From NCBI RefSeq assembly GCF_031143425.1, contig NC_090445.1, forward strand, positions 1,193,904,691 to 1,193,968,690: 64,000 bases of DNA. Direction: 5' to 3'. This DNA comes from Pleurodeles waltl. Taxonomy: Eukaryota > Chordata > Amphibia > Caudata > Salamandridae. Of the stretch, positions 33,726 through 45,499 are shown piece after piece (position 1 is the stretch's first letter; each line of letters starts with the position of its first letter). A program made the position numbers and the translations under genes. Under the pieces are notes generated by a model. The model ran no database searches. It saw only the letters and a program-made list of their open reading frames with translations, and was not told the DNA's origin.

Positions 33726-34470
33726 CCCTGAGCGTATTCTGGCACTAGGGACTGCTCCCCCACCCCCCTGAGCCTCTGTTTCTTATAGGCGGGTGCCTTG
33801 GTGCCCACCCAAGGCACCCACCATTCACACTGGGGGCCTCGGGGGAGTCCCAGGGCTCCTGCCACCCCAGCCGGCTCCCAGCATGCTGCAGAAGCAACCA
33901 TTGCTCCAGCCTGCAGGGAACAGCTATTTATGTTACTGCCTCTGGGAGGGAACAACATCTTGAACTGTTTCCCTGCTCGCATCAGTGCGGGTAGGGAAAC
34001 AGATCAGAAGTCAGCTCCCAACAGGAGGGAGCATTTTTAAAGCTGACTTTATGTTTGCTCCTATTTGGCGAGAGTTTATAAATGCTCCTGCCAGGCAGGA
34101 GCAAACACAAGTTTCTCTGCCTGTGCTGGTGAGGGCAGGGAAACAGCTGTGTCACGGGGAGTCAACCACAGCATGTGAGCCGGCCCTGGGGCCGTCTCTG
34201 GCTCAGGGAAGTGGGCCATGCAGCCCCCGTCCCGTATTATTTTAGTCAGCAGACCTGGAGGATGGTGTCTCCATGGGCCTTTTAAAGGCTCTGGGACAGT
34301 GGCCTCATGGCCTGTCTCCCATTTTGTTTGCCGGTTTCAGCCTAAGGGGTGGGCTTCTCAGGGTCTATAATGGCTTGGGGAGGAAGGCTACATGCCACCT
34401 CCCTTTATGAAATGTGGCCTGGGGGTGGGCTCCCCGGGGCCTATAATGACTTATATCACATTTTATTTTT
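33726..34470. repeat. GC-rich dispersed repeat, copy 2
   Basis: Words such as GGGAGGGAACAACATC, GCAGGAGCAAACA and GGGCTCCCCGGGGCC relate it to 27150-28280. Open frames here are compositional. Confidence 0.6.
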
Positions 34471-34559
34471 TAAAAACCTCAGGACAGGAGGCTAATGACT
34501 GCCAGCAATATATTTCTGAAGTTGCTGGCAGCCAATCAGAGCACTCACTCTTACAGGAG

Positions 34560-35863
34560 TCTATCCATCACTACAGATGACATGTGCAGTGACTCTGGAC
34601 AGAGGAGAGACTGTGGACCTCATCTTCCTAGACCCCTCCACAGTGTTCGACATGGTCTCCCATCCGATCCTCATCCAAAGCCTACAAGAAATTGGAATCC
34701 AAGGGCACTCACTTCAATGGATCTGCTCCTTCCGGATCGGAAAGACCCAATCAGTAAGCCTTGCAGCATACATCTTGGCAACCTGTGATCTCATCTGCAG
34801 AGTTCTGCAGAGACCCATCCTGAGCCCCACCTTCTTCACTGCGTATGACCATGTTCAGTACCTGCCTGACTAAGATCGCACAGTGGATAAAGACGTCTCA
34901 AGCTGAAGACTCATCTTTGAAAGAGCACTTGATCCTCACCCTCCACCTGGTAGCCAAGGCAGCTAGGACTGATGCCTACCCCACCACCCAAACCAAAAAC
35001 CCAGGAATCGTCATTTACAGCAAACTTGACATGACTGCCCAAGTCGCTGCCGTCACTGTCTGAAGATTTCATACCCTGAAGATGCTGAGGAACATTTTCA
35101 AATGGCTTCCAACCAGTACCTGGAAAAAAATTACACATGCCCTGGTCACAAACAAACTAGACTATGGAACACCCTCTATGTCAGGATCAACAACAAAAAA
35201 CCTCACCAAAAGGCTGCAGACCTTTCAGAACTCAGCAGCCAGAATCACTGTCAACCTCCACATCGCATTCATATCACACCTCACCTAAAAGAGCTCCAAT
35301 GACTTCCTATACATAAATGAGCATAATTCAGACTCCTCACTCACACTTTCATGGCGCTACATAACACTCACCCAGCATACCTCACCAATCAAATCTGCTT
35401 ACCTTCCAGACACCTTTGCTTGTCGGGACTCCTACTTGCACACATCCCACACATACAGAAACCCTGATCTGATAATCCAGCCTTCTTCTACATCGCCCTA
35501 GAAGCAATGAATAACCTGCCACTACACATAGGAACCTCCACCTTGCCTCGTGAATTTCTCAAGAAGTTGAAGACCTGGCTTGTTGAGTAGTCCAACTAGG
35601 CCCTAGGCTTAGCTTGGCTAACACTTGCTCAGTACCAGGATATCCTTCTGGTAGAGCTCTACAAAGCTGCATAACATAACATTAAGACACAAGAGAATGG
35701 AACATATGTATGTGCTTAAGTGGAAGCAAAGTTATTATACATGTACACCAATTGATATATTCCTTATATGTTATGGAATGCACCAATGACTGCTCAATTT
35801 TGTACTTAGAATGTTGATGGGACCCTCATTAAATGAGTTTGAACTGTTAATAAATGTATACAA
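34560..35863 (+). mobile_element. CR1/L2-type LINE remnant (plus strand)
   Basis: Decayed reverse transcriptase. LIFLDPSTVFDMVSHP is motif A (about 34618-34665), then SLQWICSFRIGKTQSV. Motif B/C are lost in frameshifts around 34800-34870. NIFKWLPTSTWKKITHALV and NKLDYG form the thumb (about 35090-35170), followed by a C-terminal KKLKTWL (about 35560). The 3' tail is AATAAATGTATACAATG at about 35850, and an L1-type element starts right after. It belongs to the same broad family as 29728-31446 but is in the opposite orientation and older. Confidence 0.7.
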
Positions 35864-37460
35864 TGAAGGGGGCATGGCTAAGCCACTGAAGATGGCGGGT
35901 GTCTTTTAAACAAGCTCCCATGCCGCGGGTCAAGCAACCCACCTTTATCCTGTTGAACGGCAGGGATCTGCTCTCGGACACCCTCATGCAAGGATCATAA
36001 TTCCCAGGGAGGACAGAGAAGACTTGCCGATGCCATCCAGCCTTAGCCAGCCCAGTCGACGACGGCCACCTCTGTCTGTGAAGACGCAGTCCCGGTGGGC
36101 CCGGGCATCTGGACGTAGAAGAGCCTGGTGCAGGCCGCCGGGCCTTCCTCCCTGCCAGCAATCTGCCCACCACCAACCATGGGGGCAGAATCGAGTGTTT
36201 GTGCCCAGGAGGGTGCCCGGTGACCAGCTCTGTGTGATGTAACTCAAGGCCTGGCTGGCATTTGCATAAGCATCAGACATGGCGGCGGTGGCTCATCGGA
36301 GCCAGGATCTCTTCACCCCGCCCCACCTTGCATAGAAAACCAAGCAGCGAAACCATACAAATCCTGGGGACTGCTACAAAGGGGGCGGGGAGACAGCCCC
36401 CCAACATGAAGCCACACAAGCCTACATGAACTGTGAGTACCACCAGGCCATGTGGCCCACCAAATCCGTGCTGATATCCTCCAGCACCCAGCCAACCCAG
36501 TCGGCAGCAACGAACACATTCCCCTACAAAGACATAGACCGTATGGGCCTGGGCCCTCGGATATACTTATGCCTGACACTGGCAGCTCACCTTCCTTTCT
36601 TCCCACAGCTCCCTGGCCACCACCTACAGGGGGCAAGGCTGGCCATTCACACCCAGGAGAGGGCCAGGCAGCTGGCTTTGCTTGGCGCATTTAGAGGTGA
36701 CAGAGGGTAGCCCTGGAGGCTTGATCACCTCCTGCATACACCGCAAAGCCCACAAGACTGCCCATTAGAGTCAAGATCTCTCCACCCCCCACCTGCAACG
36801 AAAACAGGGTACTAAGTACATGTAATTCCCAGGGGATAGGGCCGTAAAAAGTGGAGAAACACCCCCCAGAGCAGTGACATGCCCACGCCAACAGTGAGTA
36901 CCATCTGGCACAACAGACCACCAACCCGTGCTGCGCTGGGCATTCAATCCACATATGACCAGCACTCACCCGGCCCCTCAGCGAGCAATGGACCTGTCTC
37001 AGTCCCGAAGACCTTACCAATAATATGCTGAAGGGACAACCCATGCACCCTACCAAAAGAGACACAGCTACTCCCCCCTCCTGCTCCACTTCATAAGACT
37101 GTGATAGAGGGGGGAATCCAACCACTAATACACCTGCCTGCATGATCTGAACCATAACACAGCAGCACAGCATGGATGGCCATGATACACTGACCCTGCC
37201 AAAGGACACTGCCTAGCACATCATTGGCAGATTAGTTTGACTGCCCCAGACAAATAATGAGGCCGTCCCCACTACCTAAGTGCTCCCTTCTTCTTTGGGG
37301 AGATAAGCCACTCACAAACCAACCAACTAGCCCAAGGGCATAAGAAGACCAAGGATCTGGCCTCTACCTCTCTCTTGTCCCATTGGCACTAACTTTGATG
37401 GTCAACAATAATTAGAAAGGTGTAACTTCACCCATCTATAATCTACAAATATCTCCAGCT
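35864..37460 (+). repeat. L1 5' UTR with tandem monomers
   Basis: Begins GGGGGCATGGCTAAGCC. Two ~465-475-bp related units can be paired: a GATCTCTTCACC-like block at 36307 pairs with one at 36775, and GTGAGTACCACCAGG at 36432 with GTGAGTACCATCTGG at 36895. A third partial unit shares a CATAATTCCCAGGG block at 35996. Monomeric 5' UTRs act as L1 promoters in rodents; a promoter role here is an inference. Confidence 0.5.
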
Positions 37461-37469
37461 ACAACAACC

Positions 37470-38270
37470 TTAACCGGTGACCAAGAGATACCCAGGGCCA
37501 ATTCCTCAATACGGCAGTAGGGCAGTAGAAGATGGTAAAAACTCCCTCACGACCACCGTCATCAAGTCACACATCAACCCCAGAGTGGTGACTTGCAACC
37601 ACAAGCCACCCCCCAGCAGTACTTCCAAACTAGATGCTCACGTCACTATGGAACGTGCCCACAGCATCCCAGCCTGCAGACAACCCCTGGGAGCCTCTCC
37701 ATGTCCCATTGTTGCAAAACCTTTGCACTATAAAGATAAAGCTGCCAGACAAGCAGCCCCCCTCATGCATGGCAACAGCCAGGTCTCAATATTTCCAGAC
37801 TTCACCATACATACGACAGGTCTCCTCGTTCATGTCAGTAAAACGGTGTCTGTAAGAGCTGAACATAGCGTACTTTCTACCCTTCCCAGCTAAACTGAAA
37901 GTCATGCATGATCAGCGAACTCACCTCTTCAATGAACCAGAAGCAGCCTGGGAATGGGTGGAAACCCATTTTGTGGGAACTCAACGACCGCCAACATCAA
38001 GCAGCGATGCCCGGCATCCCAAGGGCAATGGGCCCAGCTCCGCAACCGCCCCTCGGGAGGAGCACGGGCCTCCTCCCCACAAGAACTCCAACAAAGCCAC
38101 AGATCAGCCATAGAGGCGGCTTTTGCCCTGCGCCGGTCTACCTCACCACTGCCTTCTGACGTGAACACCCGGGACAGCGAGGAAGATGCAACTACTAGCG
38201 ACCAAACACCAGAAGGCTTCCTCTCAGGCCCACAGATTACACCTCAGACAGTAGAAGACCTAATATGAAC
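37470..38270 (+). pseudogene. ORF1: L1 ORF1 (RNA-binding protein) C-terminal part
   Basis: Frame-broken remnant. The best landmark is at about 37870-37955, which encodes LKVMHDQRTHLFNEPEAAW, matching the C-terminal domain of L1 ORF1p (pattern F-P-A-K-L, then F-x-x-P-E-E/A-A-W). Upstream, VSIFPDFTI at about 37780 matches the preceding strand. ORF1p coats L1 RNA. Length and N-terminus cannot be defined. Confidence 0.65.
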
Positions 38271-38589
38271 CAGGCCATCCCACACGGGACTCTTTATCTG
38301 AGACAAAGAAGCCTGCGTAGGCCCTTAATTTCCTCATGGTTGTCAACATAAGTCCAAGCTGCTGGCTTGCGGCCTTCAATCTACCACACACCCCAGGACT
38401 TAATGTTGAGGGGGCCACCACCCCCGTTCTATAGGTTGGCTTAGTTCTGGTTACTTTGATGTTATTCCCCATTGTTCACTTCCCCTTAATAGCGCAAGCA
38501 AGACATGTCCATCTATACGGCAGGCAAAATAGGCCTCATGACCTATCACCATGCCCAACCCTACACCCCGCCCAACCCACCCTATTCAA

Positions 38590-39480
38590 CCGGACCCAAT
38601 AGCCATCAGTCATAACATACGTTTCTTTACACTTAAAGTACAGGGAATGTATGCACCCAAACAGCGCTATGCCGTTTACTCCTACATTAAAAGACAGGGA
38701 GCCCAGATCAGCTTCCTTCAAGAAACGCACCGAACTCCTAAAGAACTACAGCACCTTCGTAGATGCTGGAGAGGCACTGTGCATGGTACAACCTACTCGG
38801 CTTATGCACGAGGCACAATGCTATGGATACATAACCTTTTCCATACCCTCAACACATTAATAGATAATGAAGGGTGATATGTCTATGTGGAAGACTGATT
38901 AAACAGAGAACACCAATCAGCCACCCTTCTGGGCCACCCTCATGCAATTACTTGCTCACTGAGCGGATAGCCTCTGGGTCCTGGGAGGGGACTACAGTAA
39001 CATCTTGGATACCCACCTGGACCGCACCCATCCACCCCAACTGCATCGCCCACTACGCTCACATCCGCACCACCTGGCCAAGTGGGACTCAGGTCCCTAC
39101 GAGATGTTTGGGGGACACGTAACCCCGCTACCCGCTTATACTCTCACGACTCCGCTTCACACAACTTATATGTTTGCATGAATCGTTTCCTGTGCTCCCC
39201 CGCTTTATTATCACAGTGCACCCACTCAGACTATTTAGGTTGAGTACTCTCTGACCATGCCACCCATGTTGCGGACTTTTCCTCGGGCACCCATCATCCA
39301 CCAGTCCCCACTTGGCATCTGCCCAAAGATGCTCTAGATGACTCAGCATTCTGCAACACCCAGCTCACACATATAGACCAATACATCGAGGCGAACCACA
39401 AATCGGCTACCAAGTGAGCCATCGAGTGGGACGCATTTGAAGTATTCACCAGGGGTTACTATTTACAGAATATTGCAGGG
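38590..39480 (+). pseudogene. ORF2: L1 ORF2 apurinic-type endonuclease
   Basis: Endonuclease that would nick target DNA. Visible are a VQGMYAPKQRYAVYSYIK start (about 38640), the catalytic SFLQETH (about 38710), SAYARGTMLWI (about 38800) and, after a frameshift, LGGDYSNILDTHLDR (about 38970-39020). A serine sits near the expected DYN. SDHATHVADF lies at about 39250 with the active-site Asp-His intact. A PTWHLPKDALDDSAFCN stretch follows to the post-endonuclease region. Four or more frame changes make it inactive. Confidence 0.8.
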
Positions 39481-39969
39481 GTGCGACGAGAGTTAGCGGC
39501 AGCCCTCAAAGCAGCTGCCGACACAGTCACCTCACCAGACAACCGTCCCCTCACTGAATATGCAACCCAGCAGGCCCTCATAAATGCCAAAAAACACCAA
39601 GTGGAGATGGTGGAGCAACTCTGATGCTTTAACTTTGCCGCCTACACTGTCCACATGCACGCTACCGGAGACAGACCAGGTCAGCTTCTAGCTTGGCTGG
39701 CCCAACATGAAAAATTTGGACTGTAACAGGCCAAATAGTACAGGCCCAATCCGCAATACTACAAGCCTTCAGCTCCTTCTATGCGGAATTATATAAAGCA
39801 CCAGCCACCTCCACCCCTACAGAAGCCTAAAGCTTTCTGTGTCCTTTACCCTTGCTCCCAATAAATGCACTCGAACAGGATGAGCTCAGTGGGTTAATCA
39901 CTCCAGATGAAGTGAGGCAAGCTATTCACGATGTGACATACAAAGAATTGGCAACTCAACTATTGAAAT

Positions 39970-40970
39970 AAATGCACATTCTGATAGTCTGATTAACACA
40001 AATAGGGGTGCTCATACACTAAAACACATCGTTGCCATGATGTGTAATACCGGATTCCTGAAGGCAAGCCGGTAGAATGAACTAAGCAAACACAAGATTA
40101 GTGGAGCACACCAAGAGACTCGGTATATTAAAAAAAAAAAAACACAGAAAAAATTGTCTTATAAATCAGATTAGAAAACAACCCTCAAATTATTTCTTGT
40201 TGGTACTAATATCATAGAAACAAAAAATAAGTATACAAACGTACAAAAGAAGGAATTATATGAAGAGACAATGATGCCAAAGAGAAGAAAGCTTTATATG
40301 ATGAAAAATCACAATGTTGCAAATGTAATACAGACAATACAAACAATACATAGATAGATACACAATACAAAAAACATCAGCCGACACGTGTTTCGTCCAA
40401 ACCGGACTTCTTCAAGGCTGAGAAAATCATAACAAATAACATACCATTATAACATATAAATATATCATTTGTAAAAATATACATAATATATTTATTTTGT
40501 AAAAACATTTTTATTTTATTAAAAGAAGAATGAATAAAATCACCACCCCCCACCATAATTCTAGTGTAACAACTTATAATTTGTAAAGAAAGAAAGGAAA
40601 ACCAACACCATATATTCATTACCACACAATGTTAGATATTAGTAGAGAGAGAAGATTGCATGCAACACCCCAAGTACAACCAAATGTTGGGTTTGAGAAG
40701 CAAATAATATATTATTTTGTATGGCATGCATCACCTGTGAGTTAAGGATTCCAACACACTAAGTTCATTTGGGTCCAGTAGACCCCTTGACACACCTGAG
40801 TATAGGTGCTATTTATTTAGGGTAAATACCTTAAACATTCAAATGGCACTCGACCTCGTATACCCCTTAGGGACTACCGAAAAAGAAAAGAAAGACTCCT
40901 ATGAAATCAGTACAGATGAGGGGCCGCTCTCCATCCATGTTCTGTGCCAATTCCTTCACCCCACCAGCCG
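39970..40970 (-). mobile_element. Penelope-related segment inserted in the L1
   Basis: AT-rich non-coding stretch separating the L1 endonuclease side from its C-terminal side. It carries a hammerhead-like motif on the minus strand (40378-40420) of the type found in Penelope-like terminal repeats, and an A13 tract at about 40130. No PLE protein remains. Borders are approximate and no duplication was identified. Confidence 0.45.
40378..40420 (-). ncRNA. Hammerhead-ribozyme-like motif 1
   Basis: On the minus strand, stem I is CAGCC (40420-40416) with GGCTG (40382-40378), 5 bp. A degenerate core TTGAAGAA follows, then stem II GTCC/GGAC with loop GGTTT, the invariant GAA, a self-complementary stem III ACACGTGT, and C at the expected cleavage position. 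The core differs from consensus CTGATGA, so self-cleavage of this copy is doubtful. Hammerheads with very short stem III are documented in Penelope-like elements and in newt satellite DNA. Confidence 0.55.
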
Positions 40971-40989
40971 TCATTAATGATTATGATCA

Positions 40990-41940
40990 CTTCAGGTGTG
41001 GGTGGCACGTAAATGCATCACAAAAAATACTACAGTTAACATGACAGGCTACCTCACACTCCCCAAACACCCCCTCTTGAACCTACCAGGGCGCCTAGAA
41101 TTCTTCACCTCCTCCCAACTCGTGGAATGTCACACTCAAACCCTATTTACAGTAGGAGACCTTTTACACAGTTTGGAACTCCTCCCCTTTGACAGGCTCC
41201 AGCAAGAATATGACATACCACCCGGCCAATTCTTAACTCATAGGCACCTAATAGCGACACTCCACTCCGTCTGGGTTATAACCGATAGAAAACCTCAAAC
41301 CTACCAAGTGATACACACACACTACATAACATGGGAGAAGGACAACACCTTATTACGTGGTTACAAACAGCATTCAGGGACCACATGGGATACTCCTTAT
41401 CATCACTCCATCATCTATGGGAGGAAGACCTAGACAGGCCCCTACATGACTCAGAATAGTTAAGGCACTGAAGTCCCCACCACACAAGATTTCCACGAAT
41501 GCTTATTTTAAAAATATACAGTACACTATTCTACACAGGGCATACCTAACACCAGCTCGCCTAACCTGCATGTTCCCTGCGGTCTAACTGACCTGCCCAT
41601 GGTGGCAATCTCCCTCAGCAGACCTCCAACACATGCTATGAACATGCCTAAGCATAACCACCTTCTGGTGAGACATACACTCCACCCTAGCAATCATAAC
41701 TGAACTCTCAAACCTCAATACATGAGGATCAGCTGCCCTCCCCATATACTCATGGCATGCATCCCAAAAGTTCAGATCCCAGTTCGCTAACCTTGCATTG
41801 CTACTAGCTAAGCATCTTCTCACTATCCACTGGCACTCCACTCATTCTCCCACCCACTTCCAAAGGCAGTCAATGCTCATTGGGCAGAAAGCACTGCAGT
41901 GCATTGGGAGGAAGCACGTCGAATCAGCAAACTTCCAATT
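40990..41940 (+). pseudogene. ORF2: L1 ORF2 C-terminal region
   Basis: An open stretch at 40996-41433 carries TLFTVGDLLHSLELLPFD and QEYDIPPGQFLTHRHL, matching the conserved C-terminal region of L1 ORF2p. 41455-41900 continues in other frames with NAYFKNIQYTILHRAYLTPARL and SADLQHML, the region of the Cys/His motif, here with cysteines missing. It follows the inserted segment directly. The reverse transcriptase domain that should precede it is absent. Confidence 0.7.
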
Positions 41941-42540
41941 GCTCCTGTCTGGGACACCATACCATTCCAACTTCAGACACTAGCTGCAGAGATGCCCCCC
42001 ACCAACCCACCCGCTTGCCCATCCCCAACCATGAAATCATACTATCCCCACCCACTTACTAAACCTTGTACTCGCACCATATCAATACAACCAAAAACAC
42101 TCATTATCCCCTTGCTTGCACCCTGTCCCCAGTTACACTTCTTCCTTCCAGTTTCAAGCCTAATGCTTCACAGCCCACCTCCCCACTCTCCCTTCCTTCT
42201 TTCAGTACACACCCCTACTCGACTGGGAAACAATAATAATGTGATTACTGGAGATTACATCACAACTGGTCACCCCACCAATGTATATCCGACAGACCAG
42301 ACCACAAAGTCCCATCATACGACCCAATTTCAACAAGTACGCGAAGAAGTGTAGATTGCACTACCATCAACAGACTCCTACCCTGTTGCCATTAAAAGTA
42401 AAGACTCATGGACTTGTATGCCCCACCCTACAGTACACAATGCAGTCTTCCCTTTCCCCCATCCATTACTCATCACTTCAATTGCACATGCCACACATTA
42501 TACCCATATTTGTTTTATTTTTTTTATTATTGCTATAAGT
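41941..42540 (+). other. L1 3' region
   Basis: C-rich then T-rich sequence after the ORF2 remnant, ending in a TTTATTTTTTTTATTATTG tract near 42520. It is probably the 3' UTR. The open frames here have no motif. Confidence 0.4.
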
Positions 42541-43225
42541 GATTGTGGATAAAAACTTGATCCCGCTTATTTTAATGTGACTGTTGATTTAGGAATAACT
42601 GTCTCTATGTCTATGTCTATGTTTAAATTCCCAAACAAAATGATTACAGAAAAAATGTATACCACGAAAAAATTGATATCAGTGTTTTTATATATTGTAG
42701 ATACATCTATGCACTATGATGTAACATGATGTAAGACGTATATAGTCAAATTGTCCATTATCTTGGTGCAGGCTGAAAGTTTTAAAGCTGAAAACTATGG
42801 ATTCATAGTCGATAATTAAAGAGAATAGAGGAGGCTATAAAAAAAGTGAGTGAACACATATAAATCTTAAATGTGATTTGATATTACAATAAAGAAGTAT
42901 GTATTATAATGAAAGAAATACTTCACATTGTGTATATAACTTCTCTCTTAAGTTTTTAATGCAGAGGAGGTATGATTTACTTGCTTTGGTTTATATACAA
43001 TGTTTTATGCATATGATGTATCAAGAATAAAATGAATTATAAAATAATTATTGTGAATTTATACAAAATAAAACATTTTCTACGGATATTTGTTCTGAAA
43101 TATTTGGAGAACCAAAACTAAATCTGATAGATGTCAATTCTAGTCTTGATCAATGATGTCACTGAACATGTTGATGCAATATATAAGGTCATAAGCATCA
43201 GCAGTTTTATATATATATATATAAC
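42541..43225. other. Unassigned AT-rich sequence
   Basis: Nothing recognised; a short (TA)n at 43209-43223 abuts the following element. Confidence 0.5.
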
Positions 43226-44202
43226 TAAAAGTAGAAAAAAATCATCTTGAGACAACTATATATCGAAAGCCCACGGCCTGTAATTCCATATTACATGCTA
43301 ATAGTGGGCATCCTCATGCACTTAAATGGAGCATACCATACAGCCAGCTACTGCGGGCTCGCAGAATATGCTCTGATGAGAACCAATATGACTTGGAATC
43401 CAAGGCAATGGTGGACAGGTTTCGAAGTAGAGGTTATCCTCCAAAAATTTTAAGTGATGCACTATACAGAGTAAGGAATAAAAGTAGAGATGAGTTACTT
43501 TTTAATAACACAGTGACCAGCAATGATTCCCAACACTCAGCACCTAGAGTATTCTTTCAGTATAACCAACAACATGACTCACTAAGAACTATACTCCAAA
43601 AAAATTGGCACGTTTTACAGAACGATCCTATTATCAATGATCACATAGAAACTCATCCGTCCATAACATTTCGCAAAGCACGTTCCTTGGGAGATTATCT
43701 AACTAGAAGCTACTTTTCAGCAAAAACCAACACATCTTGGTTGAGCCAAAAAAGTTTGGGATTTTGGAAATGTGGCCATTGCAAGGCCTGTAAATACGCT
43801 CAAAATACATACAAATACCAAACTTTTGATGGTCGTCAGTGCGAGATCAAGGATCGAATCACATGTGACACTGAATTTGTGATTTATGTAATTGAATGTG
43901 GATGTCATAAAAAATACATTGGAAGTACCATTCACAAGTTAAAAGTCAGGTTCTTACAACACTTCAGAGCCATAAAAAATCATGACAAAACCTATCCTTT
44001 GGCCAAACATTTCTGGGAGGCACATAAAGGAGAATGTAGTACCTTATCCTTTTATGGCATCAAACATATCAAAAACAATCCCAGAGCTGGCAACAGAACG
44101 CTTGAGCTCAGACAAATGGAATCCAAAATGATTTTACTATTGGGTTCCGAATCCCCTTTGGGGCACAATCTTGATGCTGAGCTCTATGTCCATCTTAGAT
44201 GA
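43226..44202 (+). pseudogene. Penelope-like RT C-terminus plus GIY-YIG endonuclease
   Basis: Open in frame 1 from about 43227 to the TGA at 44200. The first part (LETTIYRKPTACNSIL, then LLRARRICSDE and RFRSRGYP) is the conserved C-terminal end of PLE reverse transcriptase. A linker with TFRKARSLGDYLTRSYF and a CGHCKACKY zinc-type cluster follows. The GIY-YIG nuclease comes next: VIYVIEC, KKYIGST, the catalytic Arg in KVRFLQH, and a late Glu in RTLELRQME. The first GIY position reads VIY, as in other PLEs. The nuclease would cut target DNA. With the polymerase palm missing the copy is dead, though no stop interrupts this part. Confidence 0.85.
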
Positions 44203-45253
44203 TAATATACCGTTTACTGCTTTTATTCTCATTTTAGAAAGAGACTCTCTATGTTTTCTAAATTCTAAAAATAGTAGTGCTATTTCAGCAGTATTTTATT
44301 TACATTCTCTTTTTAAGGATGGGTGAGAAGATCATAATTAACTCATATGAACATGCCATGATAGAATTTGTAAAGTAGATATGACTGAGTAATTTTCTTT
44401 ATTCTGAGTTCACACTATAGTTTGATGAAATGTAGGTGTCATTAGGTCCTATGAATGATTATATAGATCTGTACTGTGCTATTGATGATGATTCTTTAAT
44501 TTCACTTCCCTGTAACTTGGCAAATGCAGAATAGGTAATATCACATATAGAGATACATATATATATATGGAATATGATATGGGACCAAGAAATCAATAGA
44601 ATTGGCTGTTTTAATTGGAGTTTTGTAACACTTTGATGCACTTTATATGCTTTTTTGCACTTATTATCAGTATAGATTTTTAGCACTTTGCACTTTATGC
44701 TGAGGCCTTACTTGAATACAACCTATCTACATGTGTCTATAGAATTACCTGCTATACAGATAAGGATAGAGATGAATCAGATTTGATCATATAGGCATTA
44801 GATATATACTCAAGCACTACAATATAGTCAAATAGAATTTTAATACAGGATATTAATTAGTTAGTAATAATTATATTTATATATAACGAATGACAATCGA
44901 AATATTTAAAAATATGATACTACAGTTCCTTCGTTTATATTTATATTTATATTGTTACTTTTCCTGTCATTTGAGTAATGTCTTTATATGACCGAATATT
45001 ATGAATTATTGGAAGCTATTGCCTTTTCTCTATTATATTTGATATTTATGACTTTTTAATTCTAATTTTTTCTGAAAGTATTAGCATTAATGTAGGTTCA
45101 TTCTCTTATCAAGTGTTGTATTTAAATAATGATCATTACATGCTTCAAAATGGCCGCCGCTTTTTCAGTACACTAAAGTGTTATGGAAATAAATGAAGGA
45201 CTTAAAATTTGTAAAAAAATTTATATGTAAATGATGTTGGCTGAGCAGCCAAA
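44203..45253 (+). other. Penelope-like element 3' non-coding region
   Basis: AT-rich with no open frame. It connects the stop codon of the endonuclease with the terminal motif at 45254. Confidence 0.5.
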
Positions 45254-45292
45254 CTGTCCAGTAGAAGGCGTTTTGCCGAAACGCGTCGACAG
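45254..45292 (+). ncRNA. Hammerhead-ribozyme-like motif 2
   Basis: Stem I CTGTC (45254-45258) with GACAG (45288-45292). Degenerate core CAGTAGAA, stem II GGC/GCC with loop GTTTT, invariant GAA (45278-45280), palindromic stem III ACGCGT, then C at the expected cleavage site. It has the same layout as 40378-40420 with different paired bases in every stem. The core deviates from the active consensus. Its position at the distal end of a Penelope-like element fits known PLE terminal-repeat ribozymes. Confidence 0.6.
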
Positions 45293-45442
45293 ACATCACA
45301 CTCAGGACTCTGTGTTACCTGTATAACAAAATAAATTCATGAACTAAATACGAGCGCATTGGATTTAATCGATTTCGAGATTTGGGAGATACTTGATGGG
45401 ATCGGTGCAGCCGTCAGATGGCTATCTGTCCATCTGTTGAAG

Positions 45443-45445
<3 letters not shown>

Positions 45446-45477
<32 letters not shown>

Positions 45478-45490
45478 CATACATATATTA
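45446..45490. repeat. (TA)n microsatellite
   Basis: AT dinucleotide tract grading into ATAC/ATAT. Confidence 0.9.
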
Positions 45491-45499
45491 CATATACAT

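Larger units (their letters stand above)
35864..42540 (+). mobile_element. L1-type LINE, interrupted and missing RT
   Basis: Order: a GC-rich 5' UTR with tandem monomers, ORF1 C-terminal domain, ORF2 endonuclease, a post-endonuclease region, a foreign segment at 39970-40970, ORF2 C-terminal region, AT-rich 3' end. No reverse transcriptase palm is present, so a deletion accompanied or preceded the insertion. Frameshifts are abundant. Confidence 0.75.
43226..45340 (+). mobile_element. Penelope-like element, 5'-truncated
   Basis: Holds the end of a Penelope-type reverse transcriptase, the GIY-YIG endonuclease, a long AT-rich 3' region and a terminal hammerhead-like motif at 45254-45292. The frame is open for about 325 codons, the best-preserved coding stretch in the window. 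5' truncation at a (TA)n tract is typical for elements that insert by target-primed synthesis. Confidence 0.85.

Noticed and set aside
36313..37209. Long minus-strand frames (up to 172 codons)
   Set aside because: Antisense to the GC-rich L1 5' UTR; no motif.
43371..43378. CTGATGAG, the exact hammerhead core word
   Set aside because: It is codons of the conserved Penelope RT C-terminus, with no GAA and stems in the right place.
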